Shown here: one piece after another, positions 34,102 to 42,382 of the stretch | Numbering within the stretch: position 1 is the stretch's first letter | Layout of the letters: every line of letters begins with the position of its first letter | NCBI RefSeq assembly: GCF_004803465.1 | Contig: NZ_SRSF01000002.1 | Location: forward strand, 248,001 to 312,000 | Length of the DNA stretch: 64,000 nt | Direction: 5' to 3' | Origin: Neolewinella litorea | GTDB taxonomy: Bacteria; Bacteroidota; Bacteroidia; Chitinophagales; Saprospiraceae | Notes under the pieces: model-generated | What the model saw: only the letters and a program-made list of their open reading frames with translations | What the model was told of the DNA's origin: nothing | Database searches by the model: none | Program-made: the position numbers and the translations under genes

Positions 34102-35367
34102 TTAGTCCGCAAAACGCTTAAAAATGGTGGCGGAGTTGTGTCCGCCGAAGCCAAAGGTGTTGCTCAGGGCCACGCGCACCGGCTTCTCTACTGCCTTATT
34201 GAAGGTCAGGTTGAGCCGCGGATCGATCTCGGGATCGTCGGTGAAGTGGTTGATGGTCGGGGGGATAAAGTTGTGCTGGATAGCCAGGACGCAGGCGATG
34301 GACTCGATGGCGGCTGCCGCGCCGAGGAGGTGGCCGGTCATGGACTTGGTAGAGCTGATGTTAAGGTCGTAAACCGCCTCGCCGAAGGCCAGTTGGATTG
34401 CCTTGAGCTCGGCGGTATCGCCGAGGGGGGTCGAAGTGCCGTGAGTATTGATGTAATCGACCTGTTCCGGCGACAGTCCGGCGTCCTTCATAGCGTTCAG
34501 CATGGCCATCTTGGCGCCGGTCCCGTCGGGATGCGGGGCGGAGATGTGGTAGGCGTCGGAGCTGGCGGCGTAACCGCCAATTTCGGCGAGGATGGTGGCA
34601 CCACGGGCCTGGGCGTGTTCGAGGCTTTCCAGCACCAGCGCGCCGGCGCCCTCTCCGAGTACAAATCCGTCGCGGTCGGCGTCGTAGGGGCGGGATGCCT
34701 CGGCGGGGTTATCGTTGCGCGTGCTGAGGGCCTTCATGGAGTTGAAGCCCCCGATGGCGACCTTGGTGATGACGGCTTCCGAACCACCGGTCACCATCAC
34801 ATCGGCGCGCCCAAGGCGAATATCGTCGGCGGCGGAGGCCAGGGCGTGTCCGCCGGAAGCGCAGGCGCTGACCGTGGCGTAGCTGGGGCCACGCAAGTTG
34901 TAGCGCATGCTGATGTGCCCGGCACCCATATTGGCGATCATCCGTGGGATCATGAAGGGATTGTAGCGCGGCGTGCCGTCGCCTCCGTCGAAGATCTCGA
35001 TTTGCTCCTCAAGTGAACGCAGGCCACCGATGCCGCTAGCCCAGATGCATCCGGCGCGGTCAGGATCTACGGAAGCGAGTGTTTGTCTGTCCTCACCCAA
35101 AAGTCCGGCCATTTCCAGGGCCTCGTCGGCCGTGTAGAGGGCCATGAGGGTGTAGCGATCCTGCCGGCGGGCTTCCCGCTTGTCTACCCGCTGGGTGGGA
35201 TCCCAGTCCTGCACTTCGCAGGCAAACTGCGTCTTGAACTTGTCGGCGTCGAACTGGGTGATGGGGGTAGCCCCGCTGCGGCCGTTGCGCAGGCCTTCGA
35301 GGTATTCGGGGACGGAATTACCGATGGCGGTGAGGGCGCCGATGCCGGTGATGACTACTCGCTTCAT
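34102..35367 (-). CDS. fabF: Beta-ketoacyl-ACP synthase II
   Basis: Condensing enzyme of fatty acid elongation. It has 421 residues with the thiolase-fold triad: Cys169 in SACASGGHA, His309 in YINTHGTSTP and His346 in TGHLLGAA, plus Lys341. The start MKRVVITGIGALTAIGNSV is the usual FabF opening. It sits 79 bases downstream of acpP with a strong hairpin and T run between them, so its expression may be partly uncoupled from acpP. rnc follows 53 bases later. Confidence 0.97.
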   Translation of the reverse strand: MKRVVITGIGALTAIGNSVPEYLEGLRNGRSGATPITQFDADKFKTQFACEVQDWDPTQRVDKREARRQDRYTLMALYTADEALEMAGLLGEDRQTLASVDPDRAGCIWASGIGGLRSLEEQIEIFDGGDGTPRYNPFMIPRMIANMGAGHISMRYNLRGPSYATVSACASGGHALASAADDIRLGRADVMVTGGSEAVITKVAIGGFNSMKALSTRNDNPAEASRPYDADRDGFVLGEGAGALVLESLEHAQARGATILAEIGGYAASSDAYHISAPHPDGTGAKMAMLNAMKDAGLSPEQVDYINTHGTSTPLGDTAELKAIQLAFGEAVYDLNISSTKSMTGHLLGAAAAIESIACVLAIQHNFIPPTINHFTDDPEIDPRLNLTFNKAVEKPVRVALSNTFGFGGHNSATIFKRFAD

Positions 35368-35382
35368 GTTGCTGCTGTTTCT

Positions 35383-35424
35383 AAAAACCGCCGCCCGCTA
35401 CCTGGTGGGGTAATCGGGCGGCGG
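35383..35424 (-). terminator. Terminator or attenuator between acpP and fabF
   Basis: A perfect 10-bp stem (CCGCCGCCCG / CGGGCGGCGG) with a 17-base loop, followed on the minus strand by five T. It begins 22 bases after the acpP stop, so part of the acpP transcripts should end here while read-through reaches fabF. Confidence 0.75.
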
Positions 35425-35446
35425 AATAAAAGCGTTGGTGGTAAAA

Positions 35447-35686
35447 TTACTTTTCCACGCTGCTTTCCAGGTAAGTAACGGCCTGGCCGACGGTCTGGAT
35501 ATTCTCCGCCTGCTCGTCCGGGATGCTGATGTCGAATTCTTTTTCGAACTCCATGATGAGTTCTACGGTGTCGAGGGAATCCGCGCCCAGGTCGTTCTGG
35601 AAACTGGCGTCCCGCGTTACCTCAGACTCGTCAACGCCTAGTTTGTCAACGATGATCTGCTTTACTTTTTCTTCAATACTGGCCAT
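35447..35686 (-). CDS. acpP: Acyl carrier protein
   Basis: Carries growing acyl chains in fatty acid synthesis. The ATG at 35686 gives the normal 79-residue protein ([18 protein letters not shown]); the longer upstream reading lacks family support. Ser37 in [11 protein letters not shown] receives the 4'-phosphopantetheine. The protein is acidic and helical as expected. A TTTCTTTG sequence at 35728-35721 may be a variant -7 element. fabF follows. Confidence 0.97.
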   Translation of the reverse strand: MASIEEKVKQIIVDKLGVDESEVTRDASFQNDLGADSLDTVELIMEFEKEFDISIPDEQAENIQTVGQAVTYLESSVEK

Positions 35687-35829
35687 AATCAGGGGTGGCT
35701 TTTGTGATTTAATGCGGCCGCAAAGAAAGCCCGAAAGGTTTACTTGCGCAAGTTCAGCGGCAAATCGAGGCTGGCCGGGCGGCAAGGTAACACTCCTGAC
35801 GACAACCCGCCGCCCGACGATCATATTAG

Positions 35830-36393
35830 TTAAAAGCGGGCGCCGAGGGTAAGGACCACTCCGGCGGGATCTTCCTTGCCCTCCGGATAGTGGTCCGTAA
35901 GGCTCAGCAGATAATGTACCCCTACCGTGACCGTGTCCAGATAAAGGCGCGCGCCGGCCCGGAGGCTCCAGTCCAGTTCGCGCATAAAATCCGGAGCGGC
36001 GTCACTTCCCAGGGTCAGTCCGGGGGCCAAAGCGAGTGAGGGCACCAGGTTCAGGTCGAAATCGGGCGCCAGCAGGCGGTAGGCCACCCCAAGGGGAAGG
36101 TGCACCCGGCCGTAGGAGAAGTCGCCCGACGCCCCACCCTCGTACCGCTGCTGCACGTAAAACAGTCCCCCCAAAGGGGCCAACTGCCCGGCCCCAAGCA
36201 GCGCGTCGATTCCCAGAAGGTAGCGGCTGCCTTTAAGGTCCCCGCCTGTCGTTGAAAGACGGTCTTTGCCCGGCACGAAGCCGACGTACGGATTGACTTC
36301 TACCTGTCCGCTAATCGGGATAAGAAAAAACAGTCCGGCAATAAAAAAGAGGCAGCGCAGAAACATGGGCGAAAGGGTTGTGGGGCTATTCAT
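35830..36393 (-). CDS. Predicted outer-membrane beta-barrel protein of unknown function
   Basis: About 187 residues from the ATG at 36393; an ATG at 36366 ([21 protein letters not shown]) gives a tighter signal peptide and is nearly as likely. The mature part alternates Gly/aromatic strands ([31 protein letters not shown]-type [28 protein letters not shown]) and ends [10 protein letters not shown] with a terminal Phe, as in outer-membrane barrels. An opa-like or OmpW-like small barrel is likely. It reads toward acpP and is divergent from porV. Confidence 0.65.
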   Translation of the reverse strand: MNSPTTLSPMFLRCLFFIAGLFFLIPISGQVEVNPYVGFVPGKDRLSTTGGDLKGSRYLLGIDALLGAGQLAPLGGLFYVQQRYEGGASGDFSYGRVHLPLGVAYRLLAPDFDLNLVPSLALAPGLTLGSDAAPDFMRELDWSLRAGARLYLDTVTVGVHYLLSLTDHYPEGKEDPAGVVLTLGARF

Positions 36394-36561
36394 GAACCGA
36401 TTAAACGTAATTTTGTCCCAAAGTGTCCCCGCCCACGACCAAATCCGCGGTCGGGGCGGAAAATAAGGACCCACTACCGCACGTTGGGGTAGTCTCTAAC
36501 CCCAGGCGGTTTTCTCAGGGTGGCGCTTGTGCCCGTGCTCCGTCGGAATCTTAATCAACCT

Positions 36562-37770
36562 ATGCGACAACTCCTGTTTACCCTGCTTGCCCTCACCGCC
36601 CTCTGCGTTCCGGGAACGTCCCTTTACGGCCAGATCGGCGCCTGCGTCGTCGGCCCCGACGGCAACAAGACCATGCCCGGCACCGGTGGCCCCTGCGTGA
36701 ACACCGTCGTTTCGGCCGTGCCCTTCCTCCGAATTGCCCCCGACGCCCGCGGTGCCGCCATGGGCGACGTCGGCGTGGCCCTCAGCCCCGACGCCAACGC
36801 CCTGCACTACAACGCCAGCCGCCTGGCCTTCTCCGAGGAAGACCTCGCCCTCAGTGCAACCTACACCCCCTGGCTGCAGGCGCTGGGCCTGAACGACGTT
36901 TACCTGGCCTACCTCGGTGGGTTCAAGAAACTGGACGAGAACCAGGCCGTGGGCGCCAGCTTGCGCTACTTCAGCCTGGGTGATATCCAGTACACCGACG
37001 AAAACAACACCTCGCTGGGTACCGGCAAGCCGAACGAATTTGAAGTGGCCCTGGCCTACAGCCGCCGGCTCACGCAGAACCTGGGCCTGTCGATCACGGC
37101 CAAATACATCAACTCCAACCTGGCCTCCGGGCAGCAGGTGCAGGGACAGATCATCCAGGCCGGACAGGCTTTCGCGGCCGACCTCGGGGTTAATTTCCGC
37201 AGCGAACCCCTGGGGGTAAACGGTAATATCCTCTCCATCGGGGGTGCCGTGACCAACATCGGCAACAAGATCTCATACACCCTGGACACCATCCGCGACT
37301 TCCTGCCCGCCAACCTGGCCCTCGGCGCGGCCTACACAATGAATCTTGACGAGTACAACCAGATCACCTTCACGGCCGAAACCAACAAATTGCTGGTACC
37401 TACGCCCTGTGACGGAACACCCACCTGCAAGCGTACCCAGAACGAGATCGACGACCTCTCCCCCATTGCCGGTATTCTGACCAGCTTCAGCGACGCGCCG
37501 GACGGGTTCAACGAAGAACTGCGGGAGTTCACCATCGGCGTGGGTGCAGAATACTGGTACGCCCAGCAGTTTGCCGTGCGGGCCGGCTACTTCCACGAGA
37601 ACCAGACCAAGGGTGGCCGCAGGTACCTCACCGCCGGCCTGGGGCTTAAGTACAACATCTTTGGTATCAACCTGAGCTACTTGGTCCCCACCAGCAACCA
37701 GCGCAACCCTCTCGACAACACCCTCCGCTTCAGCCTGCTGTTTGATTTCGGTGCCACCGCCCAGCCCTAG
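36562..37770 (+). CDS. porV: PorV (LptO)-type T9SS outer-membrane protein
   Basis: Outer-membrane barrel of the FadL-like fold that shuttles cargo from the T9SS translocon to the attachment complex. The ATG at 36562 gives signal MRQLLFTLLALTALCVPGTSLYGQ and 402 residues. Family features are the FLRIAPDARGAAMGDVGVA segment followed by SPDANALHYNASRLAF, then barrel strands, and a final LRFSLLFDFG strand. It is the only T9SS machinery component here, alongside at least nine predicted cargo proteins. A TGGGGT/ACCCCA hairpin in the leader (36485-36504) may affect expression. Confidence 0.9.
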   Translation: MRQLLFTLLALTALCVPGTSLYGQIGACVVGPDGNKTMPGTGGPCVNTVVSAVPFLRIAPDARGAAMGDVGVALSPDANALHYNASRLAFSEEDLALSATYTPWLQALGLNDVYLAYLGGFKKLDENQAVGASLRYFSLGDIQYTDENNTSLGTGKPNEFEVALAYSRRLTQNLGLSITAKYINSNLASGQQVQGQIIQAGQAFAADLGVNFRSEPLGVNGNILSIGGAVTNIGNKISYTLDTIRDFLPANLALGAAYTMNLDEYNQITFTAETNKLLVPTPCDGTPTCKRTQNEIDDLSPIAGILTSFSDAPDGFNEELREFTIGVGAEYWYAQQFAVRAGYFHENQTKGGRRYLTAGLGLKYNIFGINLSYLVPTSNQRNPLDNTLRFSLLFDFGATAQP

Positions 37771-37863
37771 CCCATCCACCCGGGTATGGGGTGCGAAAGT
37801 AAAATCATGGGGTTGCCGGAGTAAATTTTCTGGCATTTCGCAATAATTTCTCATCGCTGCCCG

Positions 37864-37968
37864 TATATTGCAGCAGACTACCGGCGGCACGCGCCGCCTT
37901 AAAGACTTTTTATAACTGGGGTTTAGTTCAGGAAAGGTGTGGCACTTGTGCCGCACCTTTCTCTTTTT
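37864..37968 (+). ncRNA. Candidate small RNA with own promoter and terminator
   Basis: A CCCGTATATTG sequence (37860-37870) resembles the -7 element before the OmpH gene. It is followed by a perfect hairpin GGCGGC-ACGC-GCCGCC (37883-37898), an AT-rich linker, then a long terminator stem GAAAGGTG..GGCAC / GTGCC..CACCTTTC (37932-37961) and CTCTTTTT. The whole would give a transcript of about 90 nt. It could instead be the 3' UTR and terminator of porV. No known RNA family is recognised. Confidence 0.4.
37932..37968 (+). terminator. Intrinsic terminator downstream of porV
   Basis: A 13-14-bp stem with one G-T pair around a CTTG loop, followed by CTCTTTTT. It lies about 160 bases after the porV stop and 40 before the next gene. 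Confidence 0.7.
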
Positions 37969-38001
37969 CCCCTGATTGGTGGTATTTTTCTGCCCCCTCT
38001 C

Positions 38002-39045
38002 ATGACGTCTGCCCTCTACCCCTTCCCCCGCTTTTACCATCCCGCTCCGGGCATTCACGAGACGCTGCCCGTTACGCGCGACGGTATCCGGCAATTGTCG
38101 CCCTTTCCCTTTACCGTCACGGAAGGGCCTTCCTTTCCCCGGTTGAGCATCCGAAACGGGGAAAACGGCCGTACCGCGCACGGCATCTGCGGGTTGCTGC
38201 CCGCCAGCACGTTCTCCGACGGAACCGTACGCCCACACGAACGCACCCTCACCGCCCGCCTCAACCGTCAACAGCGGCTGGTATCCTCTGATCGTGGCGC
38301 CCTCGGGAAGCCCGTCCTGCTGACGACGCCATCCCTTGACTCCTGCCTGTCCGCCCTGTCGCCCGGCTCGGAGGAAGACCAGGTGATCTTCTACGGCAAT
38401 GACCACATTTACCGCCTGCACCACGGGGGGGCGAACGGCAACCATCCGCTCGAGGTCCCCGGCACGCTGGTAATTGCTGACGGACACCACCGTGCCTATA
38501 CCCACGCCCAGTTGGCGGATGAGGGGGATGCTTCCTGCTCCTTCATTCCCGTCGTGATCGTGGGCGCCGACGAACTCCACATCGGTACTTTCCTGCGCCT
38601 GATCGATGGGGAAGGCCGATCGGTTGAGGAACTGCAACAACAACTGACCCCCTACTTCAACATCCGCCCCCTGGACCGCCCGGTAGCCCCCGCTGCTCCC
38701 GGTCACTGGCTGCTCAGTTTTCGCAATGCGCATTTCGAACTCACCAAGCGCGAGAACACCCTCGTAGACACCGATCCGGGCTGGCTGAATTTGCAGGTCC
38801 TGCCCCACGTCTTCGGCATCCATGACACCCGCACCGACGCCCGCATCACTTCGGTCGACCCCCCACCTTTAGTCGACGGCGCCGTAGTCTTCTCCCCCGA
38901 CGATGACGACAAGATCAAGCTCCTCGGCTTTCCCCTCAGTCGCCAAAGCTTCTTTTCCGAAGTGGAAGCCGGTCGTACCCTGCCGCCCAAGAGTACGCGC
39001 TTTGAGCCACGGGTGCCTAGTGGGTTGTTGGTTTGGATGCCTTAG
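38002..39045 (+). CDS. DUF1015 family protein
   Basis: I start at the ATG at 38002 (347 residues), because the longer frame begins inside the terminator hairpin. The family motifs are VIADGHHRAYTHAQLAD near the middle and PPKSTRFEPRVPSGLLVW at the C-terminus. DUF1015 proteins are widespread cytosolic proteins of unknown biochemical role, often next to serine biosynthesis genes in Bacteroidota; no such gene is adjacent here. At 347 residues it is shorter than the 400-450 I recall as typical, mainly in the N-terminal half. Confidence 0.85.
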   Translation: MTSALYPFPRFYHPAPGIHETLPVTRDGIRQLSPFPFTVTEGPSFPRLSIRNGENGRTAHGICGLLPASTFSDGTVRPHERTLTARLNRQQRLVSSDRGALGKPVLLTTPSLDSCLSALSPGSEEDQVIFYGNDHIYRLHHGGANGNHPLEVPGTLVIADGHHRAYTHAQLADEGDASCSFIPVVIVGADELHIGTFLRLIDGEGRSVEELQQQLTPYFNIRPLDRPVAPAAPGHWLLSFRNAHFELTKRENTLVDTDPGWLNLQVLPHVFGIHDTRTDARITSVDPPPLVDGAVVFSPDDDDKIKLLGFPLSRQSFFSEVEAGRTLPPKSTRFEPRVPSGLLVWMP

Positions 39046-39376
39046 TTGTTGGTTGGTGAGTTGCGTGCCATTCTTGCCTCGCTATGTTTGGCATCCGTGA
39101 TTGCGCCTATGGGTTGTTTGAGTCCGCGGCCACCGTTTACTGGCCGACTCAGCGTCCGAGTGCGTCCGCAACCCGCCACTTGCATTATGCCAAGCCCAAG
39201 GACGAACTATGGGTGGACAAGGCAGAACCGCCCTCCCCCGAGCGAAGCGAGGGAAAAATGTAAGACCGCCTTCACCCCTTCACCCCTTGAACTCGCCCCC
39301 GAGCGAAGCGAGGGACAAATGTGAGACGGCCTTCACCCCTTCACCCCTTGGCACCTTCACCCCTTGAACTCCCCCC
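39046..39376. other. 331-base intergenic region with inverted repeat units
   Basis: The left 180 bases hold only a 59-codon frame (39084-39263) that runs into the repeat and looks spurious. The right part is the repeat cluster described separately. Both flanking genes end here, so no promoter is expected. Confidence 0.4.
39231..39373. repeat. Intergenic repeat cluster (GAGCGAAGCGAG family), second site
   Basis: Two CCCCCGAGCGAAGCGAGGGA units begin near 39236 and 39296 with a period of about 61 bases, separated by AGACGGCCTTCACCCCTT-type spacers and several TTCACCCCTT repeats. This is the reverse complement of the cluster at 12309-12460. Confidence 0.75.
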
Positions 39377-40699
39377 TTACTTAAACCGAATAGCCTTTAC
39401 CGGATCGATCTTAGTAACCAGGTAAGAAGGCAGCACCAGAAACAGCAGCGTAACGCAGAAGGTGCCGAGGTTGAGGCCGAGGATGGTCATCCATTCGAGT
39501 TTGATGGGGGCTACGGCCAGGTAGTAGCTTTCTTCGTCCAGCTGGACAACGCCGTAGGTTTTCTGGATCCAGGCCAGTCCGAGGCCGAGGAGGTTGCCGA
39601 GTAGCAAGCCCACCACCACGATGAAGCCGGCGTAGTAGAGGAATATCTTCCGGATGCCCCAGTTGTCTTGCCCCAGGGCCTTGAGGGTGCCGATCATGTT
39701 GGTGCGCTCGAGGATGAGGATCAGGAGGGCCGTCATCATGTTGATAATGGCCACCAATACGACGAGGATGAGGATGATGATGCCGTTGTAATCCTGGATG
39801 TCCAGCCAGTTGAACAGTTCACGCAGCTTGTTGCGGATGCTGTCGGCGTAGAGGTCCTGCGGCAGGACGTCGTAGTGGATGTAATCGGAAAAGGCGTCGA
39901 GGTCATCTATATTATCCAGCACGACTTCAAAGCCGCCCACCTGGTCGTTGCGCCAGTTGAGCAGTCGGCGCAACTGCTTGATGTCGACAATAGCAAATTT
40001 GCTGTCGTACTCCTCCAGACCGGTCTTGTAGATGCCGCGTACCGTGAAGGCGCGCGTCTTTTCTTCCCGCAGACCACTAAAGTAGACGAAATCTACCCGA
40101 TCGCCCACACCGATCTTGAGGCGGCGCGCCGTGCTGTTGGAGATCAAGATTTCACGGGAGGTGGAGTCCGGCACCACGGTGAGCCGCTCCCCCTCCACGA
40201 GGTACTGGCCGAAATCGTCCCAGGCGAAGTCTTCCGCAATCCCCTTCAGGATTAGGGGCTCGGTATCGGCCAGGCGTTCCCCTTCCTGGAAGGAGGAGAT
40301 GATACCGGGCAGGAGGATGAACTGCTGGATGTGCTTCACCCCGGCCCTGGTGGTACGCACTTCCGCCCGATTGTCACCGAAGGGATCGGTAAAGTCACGG
40401 TACTCGATCGGCCCCAGGTCTTCCAGGCCGGGATAAAAGTCCTGCTGCGTACTGATCGGAAACTCCGAGGTGAGCATGATGTCGCTGGCGGCCTGCTCCT
40501 CAGTGATGTGGATGTGGCCCCAAAATCCAAAGATCTTGACGGAAATTTCCGACTTGAAGCCCGAGATCAGGGCACTGGCCAGCACCATCACGGCCATGGA
40601 AATGGCCACGGCGGCTACGGCAATACCGATGATGGTACGGCTGATCGACTGGCTGCCGCCCTTGGCGACGCCCCGGGCCAGGAAGAGGGGAAGGTTCAT
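39377..40699 (-). CDS. ABC transporter permease, LolC/LolE-like (lipoprotein release)
   Basis: Inner-membrane permease of the FtsX/MacB fold, 440 residues from the ATG at 40699. One membrane helix (about 18-40; RTIIGIAVAAVAISMAVMVLASALISGF) is followed by a large periplasmic domain and three C-terminal helices (starting ILILVVLVAIINMMTALLILI), then LVTKIDPVKAIRFK, the usual end of this family. Start and layout match LolC/E subunits that extract lipoproteins for transport to the outer membrane. No LolD ATPase is adjacent. TATCTTTG at 40714-40707 lies seven bases before the ATG. Confidence 0.87.
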   Translation of the reverse strand: MNLPLFLARGVAKGGSQSISRTIIGIAVAAVAISMAVMVLASALISGFKSEISVKIFGFWGHIHITEEQAASDIMLTSEFPISTQQDFYPGLEDLGPIEYRDFTDPFGDNRAEVRTTRAGVKHIQQFILLPGIISSFQEGERLADTEPLILKGIAEDFAWDDFGQYLVEGERLTVVPDSTSREILISNSTARRLKIGVGDRVDFVYFSGLREEKTRAFTVRGIYKTGLEEYDSKFAIVDIKQLRRLLNWRNDQVGGFEVVLDNIDDLDAFSDYIHYDVLPQDLYADSIRNKLRELFNWLDIQDYNGIIILILVVLVAIINMMTALLILILERTNMIGTLKALGQDNWGIRKIFLYYAGFIVVVGLLLGNLLGLGLAWIQKTYGVVQLDEESYYLAVAPIKLEWMTILGLNLGTFCVTLLFLVLPSYLVTKIDPVKAIRFK

Positions 40700-40706
40700 G
40701 GACGGA

Positions 40707-40714
40707 CAAAGATA
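40707..40714 (-). promoter_or_regulatory. -7 promoter element of the LolC/E-like gene, near-leaderless
   Basis: TATCTTTG, full consensus on the minus strand, seven bases from the ATG at 40699, so the transcript should begin within a few bases of the start codon. Confidence 0.5.
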
Positions 40715-40803
40715 GCACGCTACGGCCCCGTCCGGAACCGAAAAGCCCGGCATCCTCCCACGGGATGCGGCACCCGCGCCCGCGCCATCGGAAGCGTCCA
40801 TGC

Positions 40804-40811
40804 TATATTTG
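40804..40811 (+). promoter_or_regulatory. -7 promoter element of tyrS
   Basis: TATATTTG followed by CGGCC, 31 bases before the tyrS ATG and divergent from the LolC/E-like promoter. Confidence 0.5.
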
Positions 40812-40842
40812 CGGCCTTGTACGCATAACCCCTGATCGCTTT

Positions 40843-42180
40843 ATGGATTTTATCGCCGAACTCGAGTGGCGTGGCATGCTCCACCAGCTTACCCCGGGCA
40901 TCCGGGAACACCTTGCCGAAGCGCCCCGCCGGGCCTACATCGGCTTTGACCCTACCGCGCCCTCGCTGACCATCGGCAACTACGTACAGGTGATGCTGCT
41001 GCTGCACTGGATGCGCGCGGGCCACGAAGCAGTGGTGCTTTTCGGCGGTGCTACGGGCCGCATCGGTGACCCGAGCTTCAAAGAGCAGGAACGCGACCTG
41101 AAGACCTACGACGAGCTCGACCACAACCTCGCCCACCAGCAACGGCAGATGGAACGGCTGCTGGATCTGGGCGCCCCGATAGCTACTGGGGCAGGTGCCG
41201 GGGAATCCACCCGAGGGCGGGCCACCGTGGTCAACAACCTCGACTTCTACCGGGAGATGAACGTGCTGGACTTCCTGCGCGACGTGGGCAAGACCCTGAC
41301 CGTCAGCTACATGATGAGCAAGGATAGCGTCAAGAACCGCCTGGAGACCGGTATGTCATTCACCGAATTCAGCTACCAGTTGCTGCAGGGCTACGACTTC
41401 CAGAAATTGTACGCCGAAAAGGGAGTGACGGTGCAGATGGGTGGCTCCGACCAGTGGGGCAACATCACCAGCGGCACGGAGTTCGTGCGCCGCAACCTCG
41501 AGGCGAAGGCTTACGCCGTCACCACCCCCCTGCTCACCAAAGCAGACGGCAGCAAGTTCGGAAAGAGCGCGGAAGGCAACATCTGGTTGGACGCCGACCT
41601 CACCAGTCCGTACGATTTCTACCAGTTCTGGGTGCGGGCCGACGACGCCGACGTGCCGACCTACCTGAAGTACTTCTCACTGCGCGACAAGGAGAGCATA
41701 TTGTCCGACTGCGCGGTCCTGGAAGCCCACCTGGGCGGCGAAGACCGCTACCGTGAAGTCAGCGCCATCAAATCGGCCCTGGCCGCCGAGCTGACCCGCC
41801 GCATCCACGGTGCCGAAGGGCTGCTTACCGCCGAGCGCGTCACCAACCTCCTCTGGGGGCGGGGTGCCACGCCGGAAGACCTGCGGGCACTAGACGCCAA
41901 GGCCTTCCGGGCCCTGAGCGGCAACATCCCGACCTTCGAAATTGCCGCGGACACCCTGCCCACCCTGCTCCTCGACCTGCTGTCGGAACACAGCACCGTC
42001 ACGGGCAGCAAAAGCGAAGCGAAACGCGCCGTACAGGGGAACGCCATTTCCGTAAACAAGGAAAAGGTAACGGACGTAGACGCTTCCGTCGGCCCCGAAG
42101 ACCTGCTGCACGGCCGCTACCTCATGGTCGAGAACGGGAAGAAAAACCGCTACCTGTTTGCCGTGGAGCGGGCCGGTTAA
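40843..42180 (+). CDS. tyrS: Tyrosyl-tRNA synthetase
   Basis: Charges tRNA-Tyr. The ATG at 40843 gives 445 residues (MDFIAELEWRGMLHQLTPG). Tyrosine-specific features are YQLLQGYDF and GSDQWGN; KFGKS at 238-242 is the KMSKS motif, and a C-terminal S4-like domain covers about 375-435. Oddly, the class I HIGH motif reads TIGN (residues 43-46, in PTAPSLTIGNY) where TyrRS usually has HIGH or HLGH. TIGNY is the form I recall from tryptophanyl enzymes. The family assignment is firm; the effect of this substitution is unknown. Confidence 0.95.
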   Translation: MDFIAELEWRGMLHQLTPGIREHLAEAPRRAYIGFDPTAPSLTIGNYVQVMLLLHWMRAGHEAVVLFGGATGRIGDPSFKEQERDLKTYDELDHNLAHQQRQMERLLDLGAPIATGAGAGESTRGRATVVNNLDFYREMNVLDFLRDVGKTLTVSYMMSKDSVKNRLETGMSFTEFSYQLLQGYDFQKLYAEKGVTVQMGGSDQWGNITSGTEFVRRNLEAKAYAVTTPLLTKADGSKFGKSAEGNIWLDADLTSPYDFYQFWVRADDADVPTYLKYFSLRDKESILSDCAVLEAHLGGEDRYREVSAIKSALAAELTRRIHGAEGLLTAERVTNLLWGRGATPEDLRALDAKAFRALSGNIPTFEIAADTLPTLLLDLLSEHSTVTGSKSEAKRAVQGNAISVNKEKVTDVDASVGPEDLLHGRYLMVENGKKNRYLFAVERAG

Positions 42181-42382
42181 AGGCGCCTGGGCTGACAGGA
42201 GGCTGATCCAGGGGGGCTAGGCGCGGCGGCAGTTGACGGGGGTTTTTGAACCCACTCTTCCCTTTTTAGCCTAACGAATGACCCGGGGGGATGGGGCAAC
42301 CGATGGTAGCATTCTTCGAAACGTGGATTTATACCCTATTTTGACGGATCAAAGCGGACTGAGCCCCCCAACACGCTTGTAA

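Noticed and set aside
39084-39263. 59-codon plus-strand frame ending in the repeat cluster
   Set aside because: No signal, motif or promoter; its end (SPERSEGKM) is just the repeat unit translated.
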